From the NCBI RefSeq assembly GCF_032854445.1, contig NC_088295.1, forward strand, positions 35,124,510 through 35,188,509: a stretch of DNA of 64,000 nucleotides, written 5' to 3'. A model generated the notes under the pieces. The model worked only from the letters and a program-made list of their open reading frames with translations. It had not been told where the DNA came from and searched no databases. Position numbers and translations under genes: made by a program. This document shows positions 11,340-23,708 of the stretch, one piece after another (position 1 is the stretch's first letter; every line of letters begins with the position of its first letter). This DNA is from Liolophura sinensis (Eukaryota; Mollusca; Polyplacophora; Chitonida; Chitonidae).

Positions 11340-14084
11340 TTCATAAAAACAATAAATTCAAGCTTTTTCATGAACTCCATTTATTCAAATTAAAGAACAA
11401 GTCAAGCTTCATGATTAGTTTCCATTCTCTTAGCGTTTCTCTGTTCTTTCTGTAGGTTTAGAGACCTTTACCTGTGTTTAATGAGCTTACATGATCTGAA
11501 ATAAAAAGAAAAGTGTAAGGTATGTACAAAAAAAAAAAGGTCTTAGATTAGCACTGGTCTTAATGTACGAACAATGTGTGAAACTCCACAAAGAATCATG
11601 ATAGAGTCGTGTGTTTAAAGGTACTGCAGACAACAAATTAAAATATAAACAAACATTAAGGTGTACTCTGTATTAACTTCTCCAGATGGGTGTTTGATAT
11701 CCGGACAGTTTTCTACATAACAGATGACAGTCCAGGTTTGTGCGTTTGGGGCAGTTGTTGGATGTTGATTACGGACACCAATGTTTCCTCTTAACTGCAA
11801 GACACCCCAACCTAGTTTTTCAAAAGTGTAAAAGCAGCTAAGCCCAGTATTACTTTTAGCATGAACAAAAGCCCACCAAATTCATTTCCTGCAATAAAGG
11901 AGAAATTTAGATTTGAGTCCGACTTGACCTTCGACGCTTTGAAACCAAACTGAAAAAAACATGCCTTGCTCAGGATCACATGGGATGTCTAGACCTTTAA
12001 ATAGAATCAGGCATTTCTTCCTTAACACCCTCGACAAGTGGAAAAACATGAATGATCCTAACAACATATTTTCCTGATTTGAGATGTATTCTTGGATGAC
12101 AGCACTGATGAACACCAAGGAGAAGAACAGCAGAAACCCAACTGACTGCAGGCAATGATAGGGTACTTCACACTTCTGCAACAGCCAAGGTGACCTTTAG
12201 AACTTTGCACAAGTGTCATCATAAAACTTAATCGAAACTAAAAGGAAGCTTATCAACCTCAGACTTACTATTCATCTGCAGACTGACAAAGACACATTAA
12301 ACACATTTATGAGACAGTACACAGTGGATACATTCAACTAGATACCTTTCAGTGTTGTCAATGGACGTGAAGAGAAAGCGGCTTTCAACATCAGGAAGAT
12401 TATCTAACAAAATCTATTCTACCGACAAAGGTGCATGTACAAAAAGCATTAACAGCCATAGAGTGCTGTGCAAACTGATGTGATACAGAACACATCAGAG
12501 AAAGATAACAGCATATACATAGGGGAAATACTTGATGAGGCGTTCTACAGGAATGCTGGTATTACTGGAAATGTACTACTCTGCGAGGTCCTTGCAATTT
12601 TTCAACTTAATAAATCAGTAAACAAGTGCTGTCTTACAGCCTGCATATTCCAATTTACATTAAGTCTCATTATCCCAGTGTGCCTTCAGCCTACAAATGT
12701 ATAAGGTGTATGAAGGTGTTTTTTTCTTTTCCAAGAAATGACTGGTCAGACTGGTTTAAAAAGCTCACATTTAATTCTTTCCATTTTCGAATGGGTTGGT
12801 CTGGGGTAAACTGGTCAAGTGATTTCATTTAATCGTTGTCCTTCCAAACTCAACCTACATTTTTTGAGCACATTAAAACAAACTATCCATCAGAGATAAG
12901 CCACCCCACTTAACCCCACCTAACCCAACTTCATCAGCAAGGACACGATTTCCCGTTACAGTTGGTTGGTATGACGAAGCTAAGCTATCATTACCAGTAT
13001 TACTTGACTGTCATCACATTTCAATAGAACAAGATGTCTATGAGCAAGTAGGAGTATTTCCATGATTTACCTGACAAACAGTTGTCACACTTACATGCTA
13101 AGATCATGTAGGATTCCTCAGGCTTACAACAGAACTGACAACAATGGAAATGGCACATATTTAATGTATACAAGTAAACAGAAAAAAAAGATCTTCTTGT
13201 ATGAAATCTAAATGTGCTGCAATTTACTGTGTAACAAGTTAAACAGTTCCAGCTTAGTTTTATAGTTTATCCTTTGATATAATGAATCAATGATTAAATG
13301 ATGAAAAACAACAGAACAGAAATAAAACACGACTGAAAACACTGGTGCTTTCAGCTTCAAGGATCTCTACTGTAAACAATGACATATGCTCTGTGAATAA
13401 TCTTAAAGCGATGAAATTTGCCTGTCATTCAATGGTCAATTCACTAACCAACATCAAGTCATCAATCTCATTTGCTGATCCAAAACAGCCTTAACTTCAT
13501 CACAAAGTAATGAATTACCACACCAAACTTTATGTTATTTTTCAGCTTTATACTGTGACATGCATCAATGAAAGAAAAAATAAAAAAAAAAAACCCTTTA
13601 TATATATATATACAATGGTGAAAAATGTTAATATTTGGAACCAAAGTCAATGCATCAATTATCAAGAAATGCCAGACACAGAATACCAAACGTCTGATTA
13701 AAACTGCCCTAAATCATCTCCTGTGTACGCCATCTGGCCAAACCATGATAATGAGACCACTTGTATTAAAACACGATCTTTCCTCAACACAAATTCTTTT
13801 ATCCACATTTATGTCAACACTATTATTTAAAAGGTGATATCGGTGATAGCAAAGTTTTGGTCAATGAAGGCTTCTGTTAACACAGAAGGAAGTTGTCTCT
13901 ACACCTGGTCTTCTCTATACAGGTAATACTAACTACGGGCAGGTATATAATGTACACCAATACCACTGTAAGACAGTTAATCTGGTAGTGCACATTGTAA
14001 AAGTTCCCACTGCTGGAGTATCCACACCTGGAAACCAGCTTGCCATAATACTACTGAAGATTGACACCACAGGTATGTATCAGT
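11340..14084. other. POLDIP3 3' UTR side / intergenic, no gene seen
   Basis: Lies downstream of the minus-strand POLDIP3 stop. A TTTATT near 11380, read on the minus strand as AATAAA, is a possible distant polyadenylation signal. Frames up to 99 codons on either strand show no family features. Confidence 0.4.
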
Positions 14085-17000
14085 TCATATTTTGACCGTA
14101 AACGTCACAGGTTTTGTGCCAGTGACCGTCCCTCCTGTTTTAAACAGAGCTTTGTGTATAAGTCCTGTGTCCACAGGTGGACCGCTTGGTTTACCCACTG
14201 AGTCCTTCACAGATCTGAAACACACAACAAACAAACAAACACAGTCAGTCAAAGAGGTACTAGTGATACTGAGGATAATCCTTCCACTTTTTATTCACCA
14301 CAACATGGCTGACTTGGAGTTCTGCCATAGTCATTCATTTTTCCAATTTTTATCACTGTGCCTTTCATACAAAGATATTAGAATTGTGCTGCAATTTATA
14401 CTCAGTACAATAGCGTTTGCACATGGTCTTACTTGGTGAGCGCTTTGATCTCTGCCGATATTTTGGGTGTTGGAACAGAGGCTGTAACTGGCGTGATGAG
14501 TTTGACCTGCATGGGCTGGCCTGTAACAGAGGACATGCAAGTTTTACACCGGATTAGTATGAAACAAATAACATATATATCATGAAACATGTAACATTTG
14601 AAGTATGACATACTGGCTTTGTATGATTTATTTATTTGATTGGTGTTTTACGCCATGCTCAAGAATATTTCATTTATACGACTGTGGCCAGCATTATGGC
14701 AGGAGGAAAATGGGCACAGCCCCACATGACCATCCGCAGGTTGGTGGCAGACCAGCTTTGTATGAAACATATAACATATCAAGTATGACATTCTGGCTTT
14801 GTATGAAGAGGAAACATATAGCTCATGTTAGACTGGCTTTGTTTGACATATAAATCATGATATGTTGACTTGGTACAAAACATGACAAATCACTATAGCC
14901 TGGCTTTGCATGAAACAAAAAACATACATATTATGATACATGAAACAGGATGTATAAATCATGATATGCTGACTTTTATATGAAACAGGCTTTGCAAAGA
15001 AATACAGGGCGTACAAATCATGATACCCTGGCACTGCACAAATCAGATCACATGCAATTCGTGATGCACTGGTTTTGCATCAATCAGATCACATGCAAAT
15101 CATAATGTACTGGTTTTGTGAAGAAACACTCCAACATTGTTCTGAGGTGAACATATTCTGCATATCTGTTACTGAACTATGCATTTGTATATAGGTATTC
15201 AAACATCATTCATTTAACAGATGTAGACATAGAAGCATTTTGCATGTTACAACATTGCTAATATACCAACAACATTTCCATAAAATTCTAAATGTTTTAT
15301 TCTCTCTCACCATCCAACTCTCTATTATGATATTTTTTCACGGCTACAACTGCTGCCTCTTTGTTGACGTAGACAACTTCTGCTGATCCTTGTTTGACCA
15401 ATCTGGCCTTCTTCAGCGCACCAATGGCTCCAAATAACTCCTGCAAATGAGGAAAACACTGGTGAGCTATCACTACACGTAGTCAGTTATTACTAAAGAC
15501 AAAATGCTTAATTTGCAAGATAATCTGACAAAGTAAACATTCTGATCAAGATGTCATGAAAACAGATATTCATCAACTGCTGCTTCAGTAACAAAATCAA
15601 AACTTCGAATTGATCAGGAAAATGTGCTGATCCTTGAAAACTAGTCCGCAAATACAAATGTCAAACGGAGCCAGTGCTCCAAAGGGCTTTGTGAACTTAC
15701 GATGACATCATCCTGCGTGACAATCGGATGGAGGTTGGTGACGAGGATACGGAACCCCTGGAGTGGACTGAGGACATCACCAGGACCAACATCCTCAGTC
15801 AAATCCTGAACAGTATAAGAAAACAAAATGATTCAGTGTTGCAAGCAAGTCAGTTCACTGAAGATATGCTTAATCCTTAGAGAAAGTAACAAGAGAGCAG
15901 CCGTATTTCAGAATGCATGGACGCTTTTGAATAAGCATGCCTCTGAACACAGGCAATTTGATAGTGAGTTAGACTGTGCTTCAAAAAGTGATCTTCTATC
16001 ACCTGTTTACCAGAGCTAGCATTCCTGTTGCTGTTTCAAACCAAGAGACAAAGTTACAATAAAAATTCTAGAGAACTATAGAAAAACACGCATGAATACA
16101 GGCATTGGATTTTAGTATGCTAATGCTTTCATTTCGAACTCTTACTACTTTCAAATAATTTTTGACCCAAAATCAAAACCAATAATACTATAATATGGTC
16201 AATGTTATTAGGCAAAATACAGATTTTTCACCTATCATTACCGATTACATGCAAATGCCACTGTCTAAATGACATGCCAACTCCATACTTTACCCTTTTA
16301 AGGCCATCTATGGAAGAGGATGCTGAGAGTGTTATCTTTTCCTTGGGCAAAACCCTGCTGCTGGAGCTTGGAGCGGAGAGGCGACCACTTGGCCGAGAGA
16401 GTTTGAGGGGAGCAGCGACTGGTGCACTGCTGACCGCTGTCTCACTCTGAACTGTCTTGGGGCGGGAACGGCTGAGGACCAATGGGGGTCCTCCTACCAT
16501 AACAGGAGTCGCAGGCTTAGGGGGAGGGGGCCTTGATTTGGGCAGCACTGGTGTTGGAGCATTCAGTATGAATTCTTCTTCGTCAGCATAATCCATGGAA
16601 AGCCTAACATTTGGAGGATCGCTTTGTTTGTCGGTTATTTGTGAGGAATACATAATGGGAGCGGACCGTGAGACAGTAACAGGCTCAGAACGAGCGATGG
16701 TAACGGGGGCCATTCTACTGGTGCCATTACCACTTCTCTGGGGCCGAGCGTCTGTATTAAATGTTATAGGGGTAGGTTTGGAGTACTGCGAATAGTGTTC
16801 ATTCTTCACTTTAATCACTGGTCCTCTGTCCGCATCTATCAGGGATGAACACTCAGAACCAAGGCTCATGGGCTCATCTTCAAACAAGTCCTGAAAACCA
16901 AAGCATCTTAGTGTAAATCTGGATTCTACTGATTGATTGATAGCAGGTTTAGCTAAACCAAAGCTTTACTTTGAATTCCTACAAACAAGGATGAATCATC

Positions 17001-20000
17001 TGGGTTCATTTAAGTAAAACTGGTTTAAACAGCCAAATCTTCCCAGCATAACAGGTATGAAACATTTCAGGAAAATCCAAAATTTAAAGTTAATGGTAAA
17101 CAGTTAATGGTAATCAGTTCAATCTTAGTGTTTCAAGTTAAAACCAGGGAAGTGTACATGGACAAAGGTAGTATCATCATAGGGTACAATGAAAGAGTGA
17201 GGGCTTAAAACAAAAGACAACACATATTTCTACATTTATTTGATGTTTTACATCGTACTTAAGAGTATTTCACTTCTGCAACGACGGCCAGCATTATGCA
17301 AATATGACTCTGAGTTCGGAAAAATGAAAATGAAACGATCCTCGACATACTTTAGCCTTAGATCGATTGATTAGTTTTTTACGTCATATGAGCAATGTCT
17401 CAGCTTTACCAGGACGAGAATAGTTGCATTCGACAAATAAAGAACATAACACTTGTAGACCTGACATGACAGTCACCTTTTACAATAAGCTTTTCTAGAC
17501 AACTGGGACACTATTCTTTTGACACCCATTAACTTTGGCATCTGGGGACAAGCCATTTCAGGCGAGTGTATGCTGGTCTACGCCATACGTAATGCAGCGG
17601 AGACAGATTTTCACACCACTATATGTAGACCCCTCTCCCAATAGGACATCACCAGATGAGAGTGAAGTAAATGGGAGTTCGGGGGCAGCAGGCCCTCGAC
17701 TGCCGACGATTGTGCGTTGCCAGAAATGAATACAGAAATGATACAGTTATCATAAGTTGATGATTGAAAACAAAGTGTGATTATTGTAATTCCTCATTAA
17801 TTTTGCCAGAGATGCTGTCTAATTTCTTTTATTCTAAACAAACTTTAGAACTTTCATTCTAAATAAACTAAATAAATTTAAGCATATTTACTACATTAAT
17901 GCATAAATTGTCAACGATGAGGATTTACACTTTTAACATTCATTTTATGTGATAGAACAAGATCAATTCATATTTAATTGTACTGCATAAAACACCAGTT
18001 AAAATAATAAATATTTAACTAAAAGAGAGGACTGCCACACATTTTACAAAAACTGAAAACTTTTAAGGTGCTCCTTGACCTTTGTCCTTCCTAAGCATCT
18101 TAAATACCTCATTTGCTCACGTATAGCTACCAAATGAAGCATGTGTGTTAAACTTTTTACAGAGTTTACTGAAAAATACTGATAATGTTTCCTGGGTATT
18201 CTCAGTGAATTCATCTTTAATGAGCAACTAATTGGGAGTTCAGCACAAGGAGTTGTTAATTTCAAGGTTCTTTACAACAGATGCTGGCACATCAGGTTGG
18301 CTGTGAATTTCCCCAATCGGAGTTTGATGTGGAGTTGATGTTGTTGTTAAAGACGACGCAACCGAAGAACTCGACCCGAAAACTTTTGTTATGGAGTGGC
18401 AACTTTTGTTATGGAGTGGCAACCTTTAGCTAAGGCTGCATTGTCATGGGTTGCTTTTTCTGCTCTTTTGGAGCTGCTGGTCATAATGCTAACAAGCTTT
18501 TGTTTCGACATACACACATGAACATAATGGCGAACTGAACTGGTGTAAAACACTTGACACATGCACTCAGGCAAAGTCATGACTCTCCACTATTCAGTTT
18601 TTCTCCAGCACTTCTGATGCAATGTGACCAGCTGAATGCCGAACCCTTGAGAATGAAACAATGTATCTTGTGTCACATTGCAGGACTGAAAATTAGGCCC
18701 AACAACGAGAGTTTTAGCAGATACTTGTATCCTCACAGGGCGGAGTTTTATTGTTTGAAATACTGGTTGGAAAATTGGTAATTAACGGAAATATTTGCCA
18801 AAAATATCACCCATGATGAAAAAGTGGAATTTTAATTCAAAGATCGGAAGCCAGGAATATAAGAAACAGAATTCAGTTTTAAAACAGGACACATACGGCT
18901 GGAGAGGAAGCCAGAACAAGCTGGACTTGAACTCACAGCAACTACACTAGTGGGAGGAACTTGTCAACTTTGGTCATTCCACCAAACCGGCGTGCTAACA
19001 ACCTCAACTGCAGGAAAACAAATAATATAACCCAAGTTATTTAGAAGAGGATGAAAACTGACCTAAACAATGACAGACATTCTTTTCTGATGAGCTTGGC
19101 AACAAATCAACAGTAAGGAATTAAGGAATTCTGGATGTATTGCTCAGATAACCTTTAATACCTCATAACCAGAAGGGACTTTCATCGAGGATATGGTCTT
19201 GGAGAAGCTGGGCATAGAGGGCTTCTCAAAGTTTGAAGGTTTGGTGATCTTCAGTTCACCTCCACGGTGTATCTGTACCCCTCCACTGTGTAACTGATTC
19301 CCTCCACTGTGTAACTGACTCCCTCCACTGTTAAACTGTAATCCTCCACCATTAGTCCTGGTGATTCCTCCGAATCGCACAGCACCTGTGTTTGGGTTGT
19401 TATTCACCTACAATCAGGAAAATAATAATAGATATACTCATGAAAGTTCATTTCATAAATTAAAATCTATCAAGCATGTTTAGATTATAAACTATGAAAC
19501 AGTTTTAGTTAAGAAACCCAACTTACAAAATATATCCCCTTACCCCTTCAGAATATGCTGCTGTACCACTGTGTTAACATATGCAAGGCACCATGTGCAT
19601 GAAAACAAATATTAACACAACTTACAGCCAGTGCGGTTATATATTGATACAACTTACTGTTCTCACTATCGCACCATTTCCTCCCGCTTGTGCCCTTACT
19701 TGAGTGCCAGCGGACGGGGGACTTCTCAACTGAAATGTAAGTCAAGACAGGTAAACTTTTAGTTAAATTTCTATAATTTGTAAAACACAAAACTTGTTTA
19801 CTTAAATGTATTAGAGGCGAAAAATCTGGAACTATATCAAAGAACTCAAACTCCTATGAAAAATCAAACACTTTTGTGATTCTTCATTATGGAAAAATCT
19901 GTCTAAGACAGCATGGCCCCTTAGTGGTGCATTGTTTTGTTCACTCAGTCATGTTCAAGCATCACTTGTGATTTTTTAAACAATTAGAATGACAAACCTT

Positions 20001-21993
20001 TACTATACAAAAAGAGAATTAACACAGAGAACTATGTGATTCAACACTGCTTGAGCATAACAGTTCACATACTTTGGTTTTCACATTTCAAAACACATGT
20101 ACCTGTTCAAAAAAAAAAAAAAAAAAGAATGTGAAGAAACTTGATTTATTTACTTATTTGATTGGTGTTCATGCCATACTCAACAATATTTAACTTTTAT
20201 GAGGGCAGCCAGCACTATGGCTTTTCACATGTACGGGTGCAGAACGAACTTGAGCTTCACTTTCACATAACAAAGAGTTACACGCATCAAAAAAGACATA
20301 ATCACCTGTACACGAGGACCTGGACCTTTGGTTTCCTTTGTAGCTCTGGCATTCTGTATACGAACACGAGCATCAGAAAATTTGGTTTTCTCAAGGATCT
20401 TTGCCCTGGCATCAACAGGTTTCTTGGTTGAAAGTTTTTGCCGTGCATCAAACTTCTGATAACTGCCAACACCTGTTACAGTCACATTAGCCTGTGGATT
20501 CTGATTTGCACCACTAAATTTTCTTGTAACAAGTCCACCAGCGAACTTTTTTGTTGTCAGACCAAATTGCTGCCCTTGTTTATCTTGTTTATGTTGCGCA
20601 AATCCAGTGGCTCTGTTATTAGTATTTTGCCATTTAATAGGGCTGACACGTTTATTTTTTGTAGTCAATCCTCCAAGACGTCCCTTCACACCAGGGTTTG
20701 ATATCACAACTTTACCTTTGACTGGGCCGTTATATCTGTGAAAATAAGCAAGTCATCAGAGTACAATGTTGACATATGTCACTTTGGTGGGAACTCTCGA
20801 CAAATGGGAACGACACTGTTTACACTCGCCATAACTGCTATCGCATGTTGGTTTCTTTTTAAAATGGAACTTTCAAGGCCACCAGTCTGCTAGGGAAAGA
20901 AGGCGAAAAAACTGATAAGGGCTAGAGGTGTAAGATGGATAAACTCTGGCAGTAATGCAAGAAAAGTAAGGATAATAATGTCTGACTCTGCCGAAAGTGA
21001 TTACCAAATATAGAAGCAAAGGCAGAGTTTTTTAGGGCTAAGTGTAGCCCATAAAAATCTGATCAATAAGCTGAGGCGCCATTTCAGGAATGCTATGAGT
21101 TCAAGCAGATTGAGACAAGACAGGATGGGGGTTCTCATAAACTAACGCGGCTATAAGGTGTGATTTTATGACATTCCCGGCTATGCAAGTTGTGTATTCA
21201 GTGCAGCAAGTACCGTAAAATCTCATCTTTTAGCTGCGTTAATTTGCATGAGCCTTCACCCTGTCTCATCCATATCTGCGTGAACTCATGGGACTCCATA
21301 AATACTGAATCTGCTAATAACAACATAACAAGATAACTAGAATTTAACTAAAATATTGTGGGTGCAAGCAGGGAGTGAAGTCCAAGTTGAAAGTTCCGAA
21401 GTTATGACACAGCTCTGTGAGCTATAACAGTGTAAATGCTGTTATAAAAGACATCGAGGCATAAGCATATATAGCCCGAATATTCAGAACAGAAGTTGCA
21501 GCAGATTTTGAGATAAAACTAACAGCATGCTTCAGGTCAAGTCAGAAGTCGATCCACTAAAAATCATTAAGAGTTTCAGTATGTACGGCCTGTGTGACAT
21601 AACTTACAAACAGTCCGTGTGCACACAATGGCGAGTCCAAATAAAAGTCTGAAATGAGAAGAGGTGTCAAGGACTTTGTTCATAAAAATATGGTTCAAAA
21701 TGAGCTTACCAGGGAAGAAATTAACTGTGGACGAGGAGAGAATTGACCATATGTCCTTGGATGTATGTGAAACGAGATAAGGTGGGTAATTTAGCGTTAG
21801 CAGTGTTATTTGGAAACTCTTAATGATTTTACATGGAGTGACTGTTGACTTAAATGGAAGCATGCCGTAAGGCAAGTATACTGAATGACGCCTTTGAAAT
21901 AAAGACAATGAACAGTGTCTCACTATACCCTTTGTTAGCCCGTTGTGTTAATCCAGTCTGTAGGATATAGTCATCTAAGGAGACGTCAGCCAT
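14085..21993 (-). CDS. POLDIP3: POLDIP3/SKAR homologue, nine exons, complete
   Basis: Exons in transcription order: 21929-21993 (ATG 21991-21993), 20306-20735, 19658-19729, 19162-19407, 16294-16890, 15701-15805, 15311-15440, 14433-14520 and 14085-14214 (stop TGA). Phases agree and give 620 residues, against 421 in human. The donor of exon 19162-19407 could instead give a start at 19153, adding three residues. Diagnostic features: N-terminal MADVSLDDYI; DAR motifs (KFDARQKL, DARAKIL, SDARVRIQ, residues 100-160); a glycine-rich QLHSGG repeat in exon 4; a Pro/Ser-rich linker; an RRM at about 488-560 with RNP2-like ILVTNL and RNP1-like GSAEVVYV; and a C-terminal TGLIHKALFK. In mammals POLDIP3 is an S6K1 target, binds the exon junction/TREX machinery and stimulates translation of spliced mRNA; those roles are inferred here. 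Head-to-head with THUMPD1. Confidence 0.93.
14560..15125. repeat. Degenerate tandem repeat in a POLDIP3 intron
   Basis: Units of roughly 45-70 bp contain variants of ctggctttgtatgaaacat and aatcatgatatactgg. At least eight copies are recognisable, with strong divergence. A SINE (14627-14754) interrupts the array. Lies between exons 14433-14520 and 15311-15440. Confidence 0.7.
14627..14754 (-). mobile_element. SINE, main family, inside the intronic array
   Basis: The tail (tttatttgattggtgttttacgcc on the + strand, reading inward) and body (cagcattatgg, aggaggaaaatgggcacagcc, accatccgcaggttgg) are clear; the head is missing. Flanked by gctttgtatga at 14616-14626 and 14755-14765. This is consistent with an 11-bp target-site duplication, although the host array also repeats this motif. 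Confidence 0.8.
17226..17300 (-). mobile_element. SINE tail fragment
   Basis: Only the 3' tail (atttgatgttttacatcgtac, agagtatttcactt, acggccagcattatg) is present, in the large POLDIP3 intron 16891-19161. The rest of that intron holds no recognisable gene. Confidence 0.75.
18381..18422. repeat. 20-bp direct duplication
   Basis: The motif aacttttgttatggagtggc occurs twice in direct succession in the large POLDIP3 intron. This is a small recent tandem duplication. Confidence 0.85.
18887..19012 (-). mobile_element. SINE head fragment
   Basis: Contains the tRNA-like end of the main family: acatacggctggagaggaag, ctggacttgaactcacagc (B box on the minus strand), and a decayed A-box region near gtgctaacaacctcaac. 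The body and tail are absent. Intronic in POLDIP3, 150 bp downstream of exon 19162-19407. Confidence 0.75.
19258..19345. repeat. 21-bp coding repeat in POLDIP3 exon 4
   Basis: The 21-bp unit ccctccactgtgtaactgatt repeats about four times. In frame on the minus strand it encodes GGSQLHS, GGNQLHS, GGVQIHR and a degenerate GGLQFNS. It expands the glycine-rich linker without breaking frame. Confidence 0.85.
20143..20222 (-). mobile_element. SINE tail fragment
   Basis: Shows tatttgattggtgttcatgc, actcaacaatattta and cagccagcactatgg, a decayed main-family tail. It ends about 80 bp from exon 20306-20735 of POLDIP3 and is intronic. Confidence 0.75.
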
Positions 21994-23708
21994 ACTTTCG
22001 TAACTAATCCACAGGGTAAGGTTTCTCAAAAATGTTGACAGTCGTCGCTGTTGTTGTTGTTGTTGTAGTACTGTGATACAACACCTGCAATGCAGTGCGT
22101 ATTTTCATGCGCGTTAACACACAATTCCAGATAAAATTTACCTCAGCCTAAAGTTCATTGAAGTCCCTAATTTATACAACGTTAAATCGAGAAAACATCA
22201 AACCATCACCAACCAAAAACCACAATTTGTAATGCATCAAAAATGAAAGATCTTCGCATGGTGAACGCGAATGAAAGTATGTATTAATTTCACCTCCGAA
22301 CAGAGAAGAGTTACCTGGTTGTTCTCACATGGTCTTCATGCGTCGTGCATGCAGTGCGATACGTTGGTAAACAGGTACTTTCATTTATCTTTTTTTGGAA
22401 AATCTGGGACAGATAGCAGCAAATATGACACATTAGATATGTAAGGTATTATGTTATTCAGAATGTGATCGTTTAATTCCAAGCCATTTTCCTCTGAGTG
22501 TAGAAGCCTCTGGCGCCCCATGTCCAGGGTGTGTGGCTGCATGGGTAACTTTGTAGGAAACCTGGATGGGTAACCGTAACTAGAGAAGATTTTTTGTTAC
22601 CATATCGTAACTAGAGACGATATTTTGTTACCATAAACAAATCTCACCCCCAGACTACCACCAAGTGAAGGTGCAGTTCATGACAATGTAGTCAAGAACG
22701 ATATCTGACAAGGATGTTAACAAAATAAAAATGAGATCTTCCCAGTTTCTTCAACTCTTAAACATTAATTGTCCTGACCAAACACCAGCATGATATAACA
22801 TGAGTAAAAAGTTCCTGAGTAAACCTAACAGTTAACACAAGTCAAGTAAACAGATATGATAAACAAACACAGACACACTGACACCCATAGACCCTTTGGG
22901 CTTGTCATTTCTGAAGCCAGGAAAATTAATGTACAAAATGGGTACCAATGAATGATTATTCTATAGGTTGTGTAGAAGATAAGCTTTTCACGCATTATCA
23001 CTCATTATGGACTAAAGACTTGACTGGCATCTGAATTACATGCAAGTAACAAACACTGGGACTGACGTGGTATTAATGTTACTTATCACACTGATTCAAA
23101 TCGTGTGAAAGCCAGTCTTTCCTTAAACTGGAATTTATTTATCAGGTTTAATGAATGAAGGAAACCAGAGTCCCTGTATAGTGTAACCCACTGACTTTTG
23201 CCTGGTAAAAAGCAGAATAAGAGACTTGTTGAAGATATCAGCCGTACATCTTCCAAGTTATGCTATGAATGAGAATTTCTTAGTAATGTGTAAAAGAAAG
23301 AAAAGTAAAGAAAAGGAGATAGTAAAGCGCACCTTTCATGTATCTGGTTAAATTTAGTTCTGTAGTTCTGTATAGCTTATGATCAAACTGAATGATAGAT
23401 CTGACAGTTGTTCAGTATGAACAGGTGTAGTCATATCAACAAGGCAGAGGCCCATATGTTGACTGTTCTCGAGCTTCATGTCATGACATTTGTAATTATC
23501 TGCTACTCTGGTAAAGCGAAATGTTAAGATTGGAACAAATTTGAAATGATACAAATATTGCAGCAGCATGTAATGTTCAAAACTTGGATGCATATTTTCT
23601 TGCTGATTACTATGTATCCAGGTACTCCTAATCACAGTTTTGTTGCATTATATTTTTTCTGTTCTGTTTATGTTTATCAATTGATTGGGCGGCCTTAAAC
23701 AACCCAGT
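21994..23708. promoter_or_regulatory. Divergent intergenic region between POLDIP3 and THUMPD1
   Basis: These 1.7 kb separate the two start codons of head-to-head genes, so both promoters should lie here. I see no clear TATA box and no obvious CpG-rich core. A (gtt)n run lies at about 22050-22066. A 29-bp motif beginning gtaactagaga and ending ttttgttaccata is repeated twice at 22577-22634. No coding frame is convincing. Confidence 0.45.

Noticed and set aside
16202-16795. Plus-strand frames opposite POLDIP3 exon 5
   Set aside because: Shadows of the confident minus-strand exon 16294-16890.
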